This document shows, one piece after another, positions 9,674 to 20,146 of a stretch of 64,000 bases of DNA. The DNA is from Liriodendron chinense (Eukaryota > Streptophyta > Magnoliopsida > Magnoliales > Magnoliaceae). Within the stretch, counting starts at the first letter, position 1. Every line of letters begins with the position of its first letter. The stretch is taken from positions 3,265,529-3,329,528 of the forward strand of contig ML058392.1 of the NCBI GenBank assembly GCA_003013855.2, read 5' to 3'. The position numbers and the translations under genes are program-made. The notes below the pieces were generated by a model. The model was not told the origin of the DNA and ran no database searches. It saw only the letters and a list, made by a program, of their open reading frames with translations.

Positions 9674-9994
9674 TAAAACTCTTTAGACAGTTTTTCGATC
9701 AATTGAAGTAGGATTTTGATCAATTGAAGGACATCTCGATGGATTGAAAATATGCGAAACTACCCTTTTTTTACCATTAGAGATTTTTATATAAAAGTGG
9801 GGGAGTTCATTTTTGAGCTTAATGGAGGGATTTTGAGGAGTTATAAGCCACCATTGTTGAAGACCATTAGGAGCTCTAATCCTAACCTATTATAAGTCAT
9901 TCTCCTTGTCATACATCACAATCCTAAAGCATTTGAAGCTCAAAAAACAATGATCCTGTCACTTCTTAATCTCTAAGAGTTTAGGCACATTGAC
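9674..9994 (+). mobile_element. Plus-oriented copia LTR remnant, left segment (U3)
   Basis: Contains GATCAATTGA twice and a related ATGGATTGA just upstream of a plus-strand TATA box at 9787-9797 (TTATATAAAAG). It is cut at 9994 by element D and resumes at 24610, with TTGAC duplicated. The left boundary is inferred from the end of the neighbouring minus-oriented LTR. Confidence 0.5.
9787..9797 (+). promoter_or_regulatory. TATA box of plus-oriented copia LTR
   Basis: TTATATAAAAG followed by GTGGGGGAG; it is preceded by three copies of a GATCAATTGA-like motif between 9695 and 9750. Confidence 0.5.
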
Positions 9995-10210
9995 TGTTTA
10001 CGTCGGATTTTGTAACAGGGTCCTTCAGACGTTCACCTTCCTTCAAGGCCGTTTCCTCCTGAACCTGAAAAAGCACAATGGAAAACTAAGGGTGGCCGGC
10101 GTCCAGCGGTTGGCCCTCCAAAGTTTAAGTTAAATAGGACATGGTGATAAAAGGAAAGGATTGGAGTTGGGACTTAGAGATTGTGTGTCTTATTCATCTG
10201 ATGAAACCAT

Positions 10211-10225
10211 CTATTTATATAGATA
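10211..10225 (-). promoter_or_regulatory. TATA box, element D left LTR
   Basis: TATCTATATAAATAG on the minus strand, about 210 bp downstream of the 47-bp array in transcription sense. The partner site in the other LTR is 23942-23953. Confidence 0.65.
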
Positions 10226-10433
10226 CAAGTGATCCAATCCAATACGCAAGACGTTGAGAGTCCTGTCTAAATAGATGAGGGAACGCCCGAGTCTAAATAG
10301 ACATCTACTCGATTACGTCCCTTGATGGAGATCCCCCGAAGTCTGAAACCACGAACAAAGATAAGCCCAAGATCGGTCTATATGGGCTGCTGGTACTACA
10401 AAGATGGAGGATACTCAAGCTCGGCGGTGACTG

Positions 10434-10720
10434 GTCGCATGTTGAGATGCAACCCCTTTCAACGACCACGAGCCGGGATGGTCGCATGTTGAGATACGAC
10501 CCCTTTCAACGACCACGAGCCAGCTGGTCGCATGTTGAGATGCGACCCCTTTCAACGACCACGAGCCGAGCTGCTCGCATGTTGAGATGTGACCACTTTC
10601 AATGACCACGAGCCGAGCTGCTCGCGTGTTGAGATGCGACCCCTTTCAACGACCACGAGCCGAGCTGCTCGCATGTTGAGATGCGACCCCTTTCAACGAC
10701 CACGAGCCGGGCTGCTCGCA
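10434..10720. repeat. 47-bp tandem array with inverted repeats, element D left LTR
   Basis: Six units; GTTGAG recurs at 10441, 10488, 10534, 10581, 10628 and 10675. Each unit holds GTCGCAT-GTTGAG-ATGCGAC (7-bp arms, 6-nt loop) in its best copies and a CGAGC...GCTCG inverted repeat. Confidence 0.92.
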
Positions 10721-10796
10721 TTCGGTCAGACTAGCCGCAGCTTCTCTCAATCGTTCTCTGATTGCAACTTTCGATGACCAATTTTATCCTACAACA

Positions 10797-10812
10797 TATA
10801 CCCCCCAAATCC
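10797..10812 (-). promoter_or_regulatory. Polypurine tract, element D
   Basis: GGATTTGGGGGGTATA on the minus strand, directly against the 3' LTR. Confidence 0.8.
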
Positions 10813-11057
10813 TTTGCGTTTTGAAAAGGCTACACTAAGGATTTTTTCTATATATATAACCGCCTGTTAGGAGAAAGATCGTACGTAACCTATTGGAGGT
10901 GACCTTGCATTTATGATTGCCAGCTTTTCGTAGCTTTTCGGCTTGGAGAGGTGAAGCGGCACTCACCACGTGCCTCTGTAATTAATGCTTGTGCCCATTC
11001 GTCTATTGTGCCGGATGAGAAGCCGCCGCGTGTCTACCAAATCAGGCGGAATGATTG

Positions 11058-11067
11058 TTTATAAATA
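11058..11067 (+). promoter_or_regulatory. Candidate TATA box for the antisense gene of element D
   Basis: TTTATAAATA on the plus strand, about 140-165 bp upstream of the two possible start codons (11207, 11222), with a pyrimidine-rich leader between. It suggests the antisense gene has its own promoter, opposed to the element's transcription. Confidence 0.5.
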
Positions 11068-11206
11068 TCGAATCCTGCGAGTTTGCTTTATTTTCCAAAT
11101 TCTGCTACAGAAAGTTCTTCATTCTTCCCTCCCTTTGCTCTCGGTGTAAACCTCTTTTGCAGAGGTAGTCTTCCTTCTCATTTTTTTCTCATCTCTTCCT
11201 TCTTAC

Positions 11207-13427
11207 TTGTCTTTTTCCTTTATGATGGCAGAAGCTTCTGATGAAGATATCGTACCTCTGGGGGATGATACTCCCGATTCTTCTGAATCAAACAATGCTC
11301 GAGTACCGGCGGGGAGATATTTTGCCACCTGTTATCCCTCTATCATGACGGAAGAGCAACTCTTGTTCTTATGGGAGACATACCAAATCCCAGACTCCAT
11401 TGTCCTCAGGTTACCGGGGAGAGGAGAGACAGCCGATTCCCCGCCGCCAGGCTGTGTAGCTTTTTATGAATATGTTTTCTGGCTTGGCGTGCGGCTTCCC
11501 CTTCATCCCTTCATCTGGGACTTCCTCCGCGTATATAAGATTGCCCCCGGCCAACTCATTGTAAATGGCTGGAGGGTCCTTATAAGCGCCTTTGTGCTCT
11601 GGAAGCAAGCGGGGAATGAGGATCTAACTGCTGGGGATTTCCTGAGGCTGTACCAGTTAAAAAAGGCCCTAGCCAGCAAGGGTTGGTACTACCTCTGTTA
11701 TTGGCACCAGGATAACTTTATTCTGGGGAACCCGTCCTCCAATTACCCTGGGTGGAGGAAGAAATGGTTCTTTGTCTCTGGCAATTGGGAGTCTGATGTG
11801 GGCTCCGACCCTAATTAAGGGCCATAATGTTAGTCGCTTCTTCGGTGAAGGTGGGTTGAACTTTTACCCTTTGCCCGAAGAAACACTAAGTTTGCAATGC
11901 TCTGATTGACCTATCTTTCCCTTTTTCTCGCAGGTATTCCGATTGGAGCCAGGCCAAACTTGTGGGAAGGGCTCAACGAGAAACTGGTCAAAGTTTCCAA
12001 ACTTCTTGTAGCTACCCGCAACGTTAATTCTGCCTTGGACCCTCACCGCCTCGCTGCCTCCGGTTTAATCCCTCAGGAAAAGATGGCGAACCTAGGAGAA
12101 AAGAGGGGGGCGCTTGGGGTGCTCCCTTGCCTGAAGGGTACGGCCTCAAAGAGGCAAAAGAAGTCAGTAGTTGGACCTTCAGTTGCGCCCGCTCCAGCAG
12201 AGGGGTCTGCTCGCTGCTCACAACCACGTACTACTACTAAAGGGGGAGTTGCTGTGACCCCTCACACTACCGCGACCCCTCTGGCTTTTGCCACCCCTCC
12301 GGCTGGCGCCCGTGGCCAGCCGATAATCGAAGTCATTGACAATTCACCGAAAGGCGATCGAAGGAGGGGTCTCCCTCCAAGGGAGACATCATGCGAGCCC
12401 AACACTGCTCGCGAATCATCCACACCTGCATCGGTGACTACAAATACTCGCGAGGCAGGTTCTAGCGAGATGGTCGTAGCCCAACCCTCAGGGTCGGGAG
12501 TTTTTGTCATCCCGCCGCACTTGCATCCGATATGCAAGTTCATGTTTGATAACATCTCCCCCAACTCCTTTGGAGGCCTCCCTGAGCCAAGTCCAGAGGC
12601 TCTCTCTACCGACATAGGGGTGAGATTGATTCAGGTGACAACCTCCTCCCCGTTCCTCATTTTTCTTTGAATCATTTATGTGGTAGGCTACTCTAATTCT
12701 TCTTTCTTTGTTTGAGCAGAGTCTGGATCTCACGCTCCGAGTTAGGCGCGACGTTGATGCCGCCTGCCGCATCGTCGATGACGCGGAAAAGAAGAAGAAA
12801 GCGATGGAGGGCGAGGTCCAGGGAAGGGACCGCATAATAAAGGCCTTAGAAGCCCAAATCGCCAAAATAAATGAGGAGAAGTAGATCCTCCTCGCCAAGA
12901 TCCAGGCCCTAACTTATCGTTTTCAGTCACTGGACCTACAGTTTGTGAAGCTCCAAGAAGTCCATACCAAGAGCGAGAGAGAGAGAAGGAGATTTTTCGC
13001 CAGGACAAGATCTCCCTCGAGGAGCAGCTCAAGGACTCTCGGACTAAGCTTGAGGAGGCCAGGAAGACTCTCGACCAGCTGAAGGATGATTCCATTCACT
13101 GGGAGGAGGAAAGAGTGGCCCTTGTCAAGATGATATCTGACGAAGGTCCTCGTGCAGTCCAGGAGTTCCGAACTTCTTAGCTCTACGACGAGGAGCTGTT
13201 ATGAGGCGTATATCGCTGGTTGTGATTTTGCGGTCAGGGTTATGTAACAAATTGCTCCTTCCTTCAATTTGGAGGAGTTTGAGAGAGTGGCCTTTGAGGT
13301 CGCAGCCAGAGAACGAGCTGCAGCTGAGAATGAGGTCACTGGAGCTACTGATGCCGCACCTGATCCCGAGGCCGGTCCTGAAGTAGAGAGTCGTGAGCCT
13401 GCTCCAGAAGAGGATGACCGGTCTTAG
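11207..13427 (+). pseudogene. Antisense accessory gene of element D ('putative gypsy type transposon' family)
   Basis: Lies antisense to gag-pol, between integrase and the 3' LTR. Exon 1 (ATG 11207 or 11222) carries the conserved plant domain annotated as putative gypsy type transposon / Transposase_28 (PF04195 by recollection), visible as CVAFYEYVFWLGVRLPLHPF, FLRVYKIAPGQL and NGWRVLISAF. Exon 2 (11935-12619) follows a good acceptor (TTTTTCTCGCAG) and is Pro/Ser/Thr-rich. A clean phase-0 intron (12620-12719, donor GTGAGA, acceptor GAGCAG) leads to exon 3 (12720-13427). Exon 3 is a long coiled coil (for example AMEGEVQGRDRIIKALEAQI) ending in an acidic tail (EPAPEEDDRS). Damage: frame loss near 11805, TAG at about 12882, a frameshift near 12985, and further stops near 13178 and 13243. 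Function is unknown; a role in element regulation is inference only. Confidence 0.75.
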
Positions 13428-13817
13428 AGTCGTCGCCCTCCTTCCTCCCTTTTTTTATTTTGAGGAGAAATGTATCTCTGTAAATGATTTGACTTTTTTA
13501 GTCACTTGAAATGAAAAATTTTCCTTTATCAACGCCATGTATCTTTTCTCGCTTTTTTCCCTTTGTCGATCGTACGTTGAATGCTTGTATACTTAACTCA
13601 TGAAAAATGAGTTAGGTTCAATTCAAGGGTCGTGGTGACCATGTCCGCGTTGAGATAGACTGGTCTATCGATTGAGACTTTGATTCTACCATGGGTAGAG
13701 GATTGGTCAAGAGAACGTGTGCATTCTCTTCGGGGCTGTTTGGATCCAATAAAATGAAGAAGTGACCAAAATACAATCCACCTTTATTAAAAAAAAATCG
13801 TTCAGACTTACATCAAA
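13428..13817. other. Gap between antisense gene and integrase
   Basis: About 390 bp, AT-rich, holding the probable 3' ends of two convergent transcripts. The plus-strand side has TTTTTTTATTTTGAGG and AATGAAAAATTTTCC just after the antisense stop, which could serve as polyadenylation signals. No coding content is supported. Confidence 0.5.
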
Positions 13818-14932
13818 TTAGGGAAAATACCGTAGCAAATGTTCTACGTGCCAAGGGCGACGTACAGGTCTTCCCTGCATATCTTCGAGATAATAGGTAC
13901 GGGGTCGTACAATTTTGATAACTCGATACGGTCCCTCCCAATTTGGGTCCAACGAATGGGCAGGAATTCTGAGGTTCTGTCTGAGAACCAAATCGCCGAG
14001 CTGAAAGGTTCTAGGTCGGACTTTGGTGTCACAATATCGGGCAATGCGCTGCTGATACGCTGCTGCTCGAAGTTGGGAGGCATCCCTTCGCTCTTCCAAG
14101 AGGTCGAGATGAAGTCTCAAACCTTTCTGATTACAAGTGGGATCGTACTACTCGATCCGATACGAAGGTACTTGAACTTCGACCAGAACCACTGTGTCGG
14201 TGCCGAATGCCAAGGGAAAGGAGTTTCACCTGTTGATGTGCGAATCGTACTCCTATAGGCCCATAAGACTTCTGGTAAGAGTTTTGGCCACATGTCTTTA
14301 CATTCGTCGAGCTTATTCTTTAGATGATGTTTGATGATCTTATTTACTGCTTCAACCTGTCCATTAGCTTGAGGATGATATGGAGAGGTGCGAACATTGT
14401 GTATCTTTCATTTTTCACAAAACTCTGCAAACACGGTGTTGTCGAATTGTTTTTCGTTGTCAGTGATTATAGTATGAGGGAGCCCATAACGACATATGAT
14501 GTTTCTCCACATGAACTTAGTGGTCTGTTTTTCAATAATTTTGGCTAATGGTTCTGCCTCGACCCATTTGGTGAAATAATCAACTGCCACAATTGCAAAT
14601 CTGTTCTGACCTTTTCCGGTAGGCAACGGTCCGATGATATCGACTCCCCATTGGGCGAAGGGCCAAGGGCCATCCATTGGCGTCATTTGCTCAGATAGTA
14701 CACGAGGTATGGGGGAATATCGCTGACACTTGTCGCATCTTTTGGAGAATTCGATCGCATCAGCCTTCATAATGGGCCAATAATAACCTTGCCTCATCGC
14801 TTTATATACTAAAGACCGTCCCTTGGGATGGTTACCACTTGCCTCCTGGTGTATTTCATCCAGAACACGATGTGCTTCTTCTGGGTGAAGACACCTTAAG
14901 TAAGGTAAAGTAAAACTCTTGCGTAACAACAT
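13818..14932 (-). pseudogene. int: Integrase of element D (complete span, broken)
   Basis: Integrase joins element cDNA to the host chromosome. From 14932 the frame shows the zinc-binding region (HPEEAHRVLDEIH ... CDKCQRY), then the catalytic core with WGVDIIGPLP (first Asp) and ITDNEKQFDN (second Asp). A TGA at 14408-14410 interrupts it just before the third acidic residue region (GQVEAVNK). A TAG near 14144 separates the C-terminal part, where LGDLVLRQNLRI and WEGPYRVIKI at 13818-14120 represent the Ty3-type C-terminal domain. Both stops sit in one continuous frame and each is one transition away from a sense codon. Confidence 0.85.
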
Positions 14933-15082
14933 TCAGTTTAGTAAAGTATACCTGGCGGCACGATGACGAATTTGTTGTGCAGATTTCTTATCATCCTGGA
15001 GATGTCTGTCTCTGAGATAGAGGACGACGAGGTCCATCCAACATGGAGAGGGATGAACCACGATCACTTGCTCGGAGGTTGC

Positions 15083-15595
15083 TTAGTCGATACTCGGAGC
15101 ATGAAGATGCTCGATGGGAATAGATTGCGATAACTCCGATTCGGGTGCGGAGGCTAGTTTTGCCAACGAATCTGTGAGTTTGTTCTTCTCGCGAGGGATG
15201 TGAATTATTTCATAATTCTTCAGCCTTGCGAGCAGGATGAGCACTCGGGATTTGTATAAAACCATCCGTTCTTCTCTTACCTCAAATTCGTCGAGTACTT
15301 GATTGACAATAAGCTGAGAATCGCTATGAATAAGTAAACTCTGAATCGAGAGGACGTTTGCTAGTTCAAGGTCGATGATCAAAGCCTCATATTCTGCTTC
15401 ATTGTTTGAGATGTGAGAGTCAAATCGCAAGGCATATTGGAAGCGCGACCCGTCAGGAGCGACTAAGATTAAGCCCGCGCCGCTCCCGGTGGCCCGTGAA
15501 GACCCATCCACGAAGAGTGACCAGGGGGTCTGGTCGTTGGTCGTAGAGTTATTACCAGAAGAGGAGTATGTGAATTCGGCGATGAAGTCGGCCAC
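15083..15595 (-). CDS. Second (archaeal-type) RNase H of element D, copy 1
   Basis: A 170-codon segment of the polyprotein. Acidic catalytic positions are visible in order: SLFVDGSS (Asp), NNEAEYEALI (Glu), LIHSDSQL (Asp) and KLTDSLAKLAS (Asp). The additional RNase H is characteristic of Tat-clade Ty3/gypsy elements. The frame is intact here, but it is part of a pol that is broken on both sides. An identical copy lies at 17490-18002. Confidence 0.85.
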   Translation of the reverse strand: MADFIAEFTYSSSGNNSTTNDQTPWSLFVDGSSRATGSGAGLILVAPDGSRFQYALRFDSHISNNEAEYEALIIDLELANVLSIQSLLIHSDSQLIVNQVLDEFEVREERMVLYKSRVLILLARLKNYEIIHIPREKNKLTDSLAKLASAPESELSQSIPIEHLHAPSID

Positions 15596-15670
15596 GGCCT
15601 AACCCTTGATGGCGGTCCTAGGGTAGAACGAAATATCATGTTCACTAATTTTAATCGCCCATTTGGTTAA

Positions 15671-15913
15671 TCACCCAGAAACCTCGGGTTTTTTAAGGAC
15701 CTGCCTTAACGGATGATTTGTTGGCACTAATATAGCGTGGGCTTGGAAATAGGGTCGCAGTTTTTGGGCAGCAGTGACTAAGACGAGGGCCAACTTCTCC
15801 ATATGAGAATACTGACTTTCGGCATCCACCATCGCTCGACTAATATAATAAATGGGCCTTTGTACCCCAGAATCTTCTCTTATTAAAGCGGCACTAACGT
15901 CCGTAGAAGACAC
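15671..15913 (-). pseudogene. RT-linked RNase H of element D, copy 1
   Basis: Fragment with the Ty3/gypsy RNase H text RPIYYISRAMVDAESQYSHMEKLALVLV and NHPLRQVLKKPE. Stops flank it on both sides. This classical RNase H is often degenerate where a second RNase H follows, as here. Identical copy at 18078-18320. Confidence 0.75.
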
Positions 15914-15979
15914 AGATAACTAAAGAAAAAGTTGCTCGTGCGCCACATGTTTTGATAAAACAGGGGGAGTACTCATATA

Positions 15980-16648
15980 TTACTTCAGTTGTTGGAACGC
16001 TTCCTCGCATTGCGGTGTCCACTCCCAATCAGATTTGGCGGTGGTTCGGAGGAGCTTAAAGAAGGGTAAACATTTATCAAAGGCCCGCGAAATGAACCTG
16101 TTCAATGATGCGATGCGACCAGCCAGACGTTGGACATCTTTGAGTGTGGACGGGGACTTCATCTCGATCAATGCCTTTATTTTTTCAGGATTTGCCTCGA
16201 TTCCTCGTTGGCCGACCATAAATCCGAGAAATTTTCCAGCGGATACTTCGAACGCACATTTCTCTAGATTCAGCTTCATCTGATACCTTCTCATTAAGTC
16301 AAAGGCTTCTCGAAGATCTGTAAGGTGGTCGCTTTCCACGACGCTTTTCACGAGCATGTCATCGACATAAACCTCCATATTCCTGCCGATTTGTGCGGTG
16401 AATATTTTGTTGACTAGGCACTGATAGGTGGCTCTTGCATTTTTAAGACCAAAAGGCATTACCTGGTAGCAATACAGGCCTCGGTCAATGATGAAGGCAG
16501 TGTGTTGGCTGTCAGGTGGATACATCATAATCTGGTTACAACCAGAATAAGCGTCCATGAAACGAGTAGGGCAATGCCCTGCCGTCGAGTCAACCAGCTG
16601 GTCGATTCGCGGTGTTGGGAAGCTGTCTTTAGGGCACGCTTTGTTCAA
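15980..16648 (-). pseudogene. Reverse transcriptase of element D, copy 1
   Basis: Ty3-type RT with NKACPKDSFPTPRIDQLVDS, FMDAYSGCNQI, VMPFGLKNA and the catalytic YVDDML (plus-strand 16359-16370). Near 16560-16580 a single-base deletion and insertion replace about five residues relative to copy 2. The 5' part of the domain is cut off by the duplication junction at 16660. Copy 2 is 18387-19076. Confidence 0.85.
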
Positions 16649-16925
16649 GTCCGAATAGTATTCCTATAGGCCCATAAGACTTCTGGTAAGAGTTTTGGCC
16701 ACATGTCTTTACATTCGTCGAGCTTATTCTTTAGATGATGTTTGATGATCTTATTTACTGCTTCAACCTGTCCATTAGCTTGAGGATGATATGGAGAGGT
16801 GCGAACCTTGTGTATCTTTCATTTTCACAAAACTCTGCAAACACGGTGTGTCGAATTGTTTTTCGTTGTCAGTGATTATAGTATGAGGGAGCCCATAACG
16901 ACATATGATGTTTCTCCACATGAAA

Positions 16926-17339
16926 TTAGTGGTCTGTTTTTTCAATAATTTGGGCTATGGTTCTGCCTCGACCATTTGGTGAAATAATCACTGCCACAAT
17001 TGCAAATCTGTTCTGACCTTTTCCGGTAGGCAACGGTCCGATGATATCGACTCCCCATTGGGCGAAGGGCCAAGGGCCATCCATTGGCGTCATTTGCTCA
17101 GATAGTACACGAGGTATGGGGGAATATCGCTGACACTTGTCGCATCTTTTGGAGAATTCGATCGCATCAGCCTTCATAATGGGCCAATAATAACCTTGCC
17201 TCATCGCTTTATATACTAAAGACCGTCCCTTGGGATGGTTACCACTTGCCTCCTGGTGTATTTCATCCAGAACACGATGTGCTTCTTCTGGGTGAAGACA
17301 CCTTAAGTAAGGTAAAGTAAAACTCTTGCGTAACAACAT
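16926..17339 (-). pseudogene. Integrase N-terminal part of element D, copy 2 (truncated)
   Basis: Same zinc-binding region and first catalytic Asp as 14408-14932, then frameshifts caused by five or six single-base indels between about 16806 and 16995. The duplicated unit ends at 16662, so the second half of the core and the C-terminal domain are absent. Confidence 0.8.
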
Positions 17340-17489
17340 TCAGTTTAGTAAAGTATACCTGGCGGCACGATGACGAATTTGTTGTGCAGATTTCTTATCA
17401 TCCTGGAGATGTCTGTCTCTGAGATAGAGGACGACGAGGTCCATCCAACATGGAGAGGGATGAACCACGATCACTTGCTCGGAGGTTGC

Positions 17490-18002
17490 TTAGTCGATAC
17501 TCGGAGCATGAAGATGCTCGATGGGAATAGATTGCGATAACTCCGATTCGGGTGCGGAGGCTAGTTTTGCCAACGAATCTGTGAGTTTGTTCTTCTCGCG
17601 AGGGATGTGAATTATTTCATAATTCTTCAGCCTTGCGAGCAGGATGAGCACTCGGGATTTGTATAAAACCATCCGTTCTTCTCTTACCTCAAATTCGTCG
17701 AGTACTTGATTGACAATAAGCTGAGAATCGCTATGAATAAGTAAACTCTGAATCGAGAGGACGTTTGCTAGTTCAAGGTCGATGATCAAAGCCTCATATT
17801 CTGCTTCATTGTTTGAGATGTGAGAGTCAAATCGCAAGGCATATTGGAAGCGCGACCCGTCAGGAGCGACTAAGATTAAGCCCGCGCCGCTCCCGGTGGC
17901 CCGTGAAGACCCATCCACGAAGAGTGACCAGGGGGTCTGGTCGTTGGTCGTAGAGTTATTACCAGAAGAGGAGTATGTGAATTCGGCGATGAAGTCGGCC
18001 AC
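17490..18002 (-). CDS. Second RNase H of element D, copy 2
   Basis: Identical in protein sequence to 15083-15595, with all four acidic motifs present. It is a polyprotein segment, not an independent gene. Confidence 0.8.
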   Translation of the reverse strand: MADFIAEFTYSSSGNNSTTNDQTPWSLFVDGSSRATGSGAGLILVAPDGSRFQYALRFDSHISNNEAEYEALIIDLELANVLSIQSLLIHSDSQLIVNQVLDEFEVREERMVLYKSRVLILLARLKNYEIIHIPREKNKLTDSLAKLASAPESELSQSIPIEHLHAPSID

Positions 18003-18077
18003 GGCCTAACCCTTGATGGCGGTCCTAGGGTAGAACGAAATATCATGTTCACTAATTTTAATCGCCCATTTGGTTAA

Positions 18078-18320
18078 TCACCCAGAAACCTCGGGTTTTT
18101 TAAGGACCTGCCTTAACGGATGATTTGTTGGCACTAATATAGCGTGGGCTTGGAAATAGGGTCGCAGTTTTTGGGCAGCAGTGACTAAGACGAGGGCCAA
18201 CTTCTCCATATGAGAATACTGACTTTCGGCATCCACCATCGCTCGACTAATATAATAAATGGGCCTTTGTACCCCAGAATCTTCTCTTATTAAAGCGGCA
18301 CTAACGTCCGTAGAAGACAC
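18078..18320 (-). pseudogene. RT-linked RNase H of element D, copy 2
   Basis: Identical to 15671-15913, with the same flanking stops. Confidence 0.75.
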
Positions 18321-18386
18321 AGATAACTAAAGAAAAAGTTGCTCGTGCGCCACATGTTTTGATAAAACAGGGGGAGTACTCATATA

Positions 18387-19076
18387 TTACTTCAGTTGTT
18401 GGAACGCTTCCTCGCATTGCGGTGTCCACTCCCAATCAGATTTGGCGGTGGTTCGGAGGAGCTTAAAGAAGGGTAAACATTTATCAAAGGCCCGCGAAAT
18501 GAACCTGTTCAATGATGCGATGCGACCAGCCAGACGTTGGACATCTTTGAGTGTGGACGGGGACTTCATCTCGATCAATGCCTTTATTTTTTCAGGATTT
18601 GCCTCGATTCCTCGTTGGCCGACCATAAATCCGAGAAATTTTCCAGCGGATACTTCGAACGCACATTTCTCTAGATTCAGCTTCATCTGATACCTTCTCA
18701 TTAAGTCAAAGGCTTCTCGAAGATCTGTAAGGTGGTCGCTTTCCACGACGCTTTTCACGAGCATGTCATCGACATAAACCTCCATATTCCTGCCGATTTG
18801 TGCGGTGAATATTTTGTTGACTAGGCACTGATAGGTGGCTCTTGCATTTTTAAGACCAAAAGGCATTACCTGGTAGCAATACAGGCCTCGGTCAGTGATG
18901 AAGGCAGTGTGTTGGCTGTCAGGTGGATACATCATAATCTGGTTACAACCAGAATAAGCGTCCATGAAACTGAGTAGGGCATGCCCTGCCGTCGAGTCAA
19001 CCAGCTGGTCGATTCGCGGTGTTGGGAAGCTGTCTTTAGGGCACGCTTTGTTCAAGTCCGAATAGTCAACACACAT
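18387..19076 (-). pseudogene. Reverse transcriptase of element D, copy 2
   Basis: The RT copy still joined to upstream protease sequence. It carries MCVDYSDLNKACPKD, HALLSFMDAYSGC, VMPFGLKNA and YVDDML (plus-strand 18766-18777), and extends past the RT thumb to LLRTTAKSDWEWT. The frame is open across 229 codons, but upstream linker stops and downstream breaks make the polyprotein defective. Confidence 0.85.
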
Positions 19077-19750
19077 TCTCTACTTTCCATTAGCTTTTTT
19101 TTACGAGAACCACGTTCGCGACCCATTCTGGGTAATCAACTTCTTTTATAAAATTGACTGTGAGCAGCTTCTCGACTTCAGCCTTGATTACCATTTGCCT
19201 TTCTGCAGTGAAGGCACGTCGGCGCTAGTGACAGGTCTATACTTCGGATCAACATTTAAACGATGTGCTATAATGCCGGGGTCGATACCTGGCATATCTC
19301 CGTGAGACCAGGCAAACACATCTTGGTATTCAGTGAGGAAATGGACCAGATTTTCTCAAAAGATGCTGCTTAAAGAGGATCCAACGTAGACAACTTTGGA
19401 CGAATCATCTTCAGCTAAGTGGATTGCAACTGTCTCTTCCCCTGGAGTTCATGATTGGAGAGCACTCTCCCTTGGGTCCAATGAGGTAGCCATCGGAGGG
19501 CTTGATGAATATTTTACCACCATCAGAACTGGTGTCGTCTGGGCCTTCTTTCGGTCCTGTACGACGATTTCGTAACACGCCCGAGCTTCCTTTTGATTTC
19601 CTCGTACAACCCCAACTCCAGTTGGAGTAGGAAATTTTACGCACAAGTATAGAGGGTGTAACGCTGCCCCTACCTTATTGAGCGAAGGTCAACCCAAAAT
19701 GGTGTTATATGCTGATCTCCGATCTACCACGAGGAAATTTACGAAGATAG
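19077..19750 (-). pseudogene. Protease-RT linker of element D
   Basis: Short in-frame segments typical of the region between protease and RT in Tat elements: KFPTPTGVGVVRGNQKEARA (about 19570-19640) and PGIDPGIIAHRLNVDP (about 19240-19290). Several stops and at least one frameshift separate them. Confidence 0.65.
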
Positions 19751-20146
19751 TCATTTTGTTGGGCTTTCACTGAAGGTAACTGGAAGGTCAATGCTCCCTT
19801 CAGGTGCTACCACTTCGCCCCTGAAGCCAATGAGAGGGGTTGAGATTGGTTTGAACAGGCTCCTGGCGAGTGCCATTTGGTTGAAAGCCTCCAGGTAGAG
19901 AATATCAATAGAGCTACCTGTATCCACCATAATACGATGAGTCAGATAATTTGATACCTTTAGTGCGACCACAATGAAATCTTCGTGAGGGAAGTGAATC
20001 CCTTCTGCATCTTTAAGGAAAAAAGAAATCGGAGGATTGGTGGGTTTCGTCGCATCGGGCGTCTTTTCCAACCAATAAATATGCTGGGGCTTATGAGACG
20101 CTTTGCGAGTATATGCTTTCTTAAAGCTTGAGAATCTCCCCCGCAA
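19751..20146 (-). pseudogene. Aspartic protease of element D
   Basis: Retroviral-type protease that would mature the Gag-Pol polyprotein. It shows HRIMVDTGSSIDILYLEAF with the active-site Asp-Thr-Gly (plus strand about 19906-19925), preceded by EGIHFPHEDFIVVALKVSNY, the usual upstream context in Tat elements. It is in a different frame from the gag end, so a frameshift lies near 20135. Confidence 0.8.

Larger units (their letters stand above)
9995..10796 (-). repeat. 3' LTR of element D (802 bp)
   Basis: Starts TGTTTACGTCGG and ends TCCTACAACA. TATA box on the minus strand at 10211-10225 (CTATATAAATAG). Six 47-bp units at 10434-10720. The partner LTR has seven units plus a 32-bp segment missing here, which accounts exactly for the 79-bp length difference. 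Confidence 0.93.
14251..19066 (-). repeat. 2.4-kb tandem duplication inside element D pol (possible assembly join)
   Basis: Unit 1 is 14251-16659 and unit 2 is 16662-19066, both spanning integrase core, second RNase H, RNase H and RT. The junction follows AATAGTA at 16660. The copies are essentially identical except for single-base indels and substitutions clustered on each side of the junction: 16490-16580 in unit 1 and about 16806-16995 in unit 2. That pattern fits two unmerged overlapping contig ends better than old divergence. Confidence 0.85.

Noticed and set aside
11411..12898. Minus-strand frames in the antisense gene region of element D as sense-strand retrotransposon genes
   Set aside because: They lack known motifs, while the plus strand has the PF04195-type domain, a phase-0 intron and a coiled coil.
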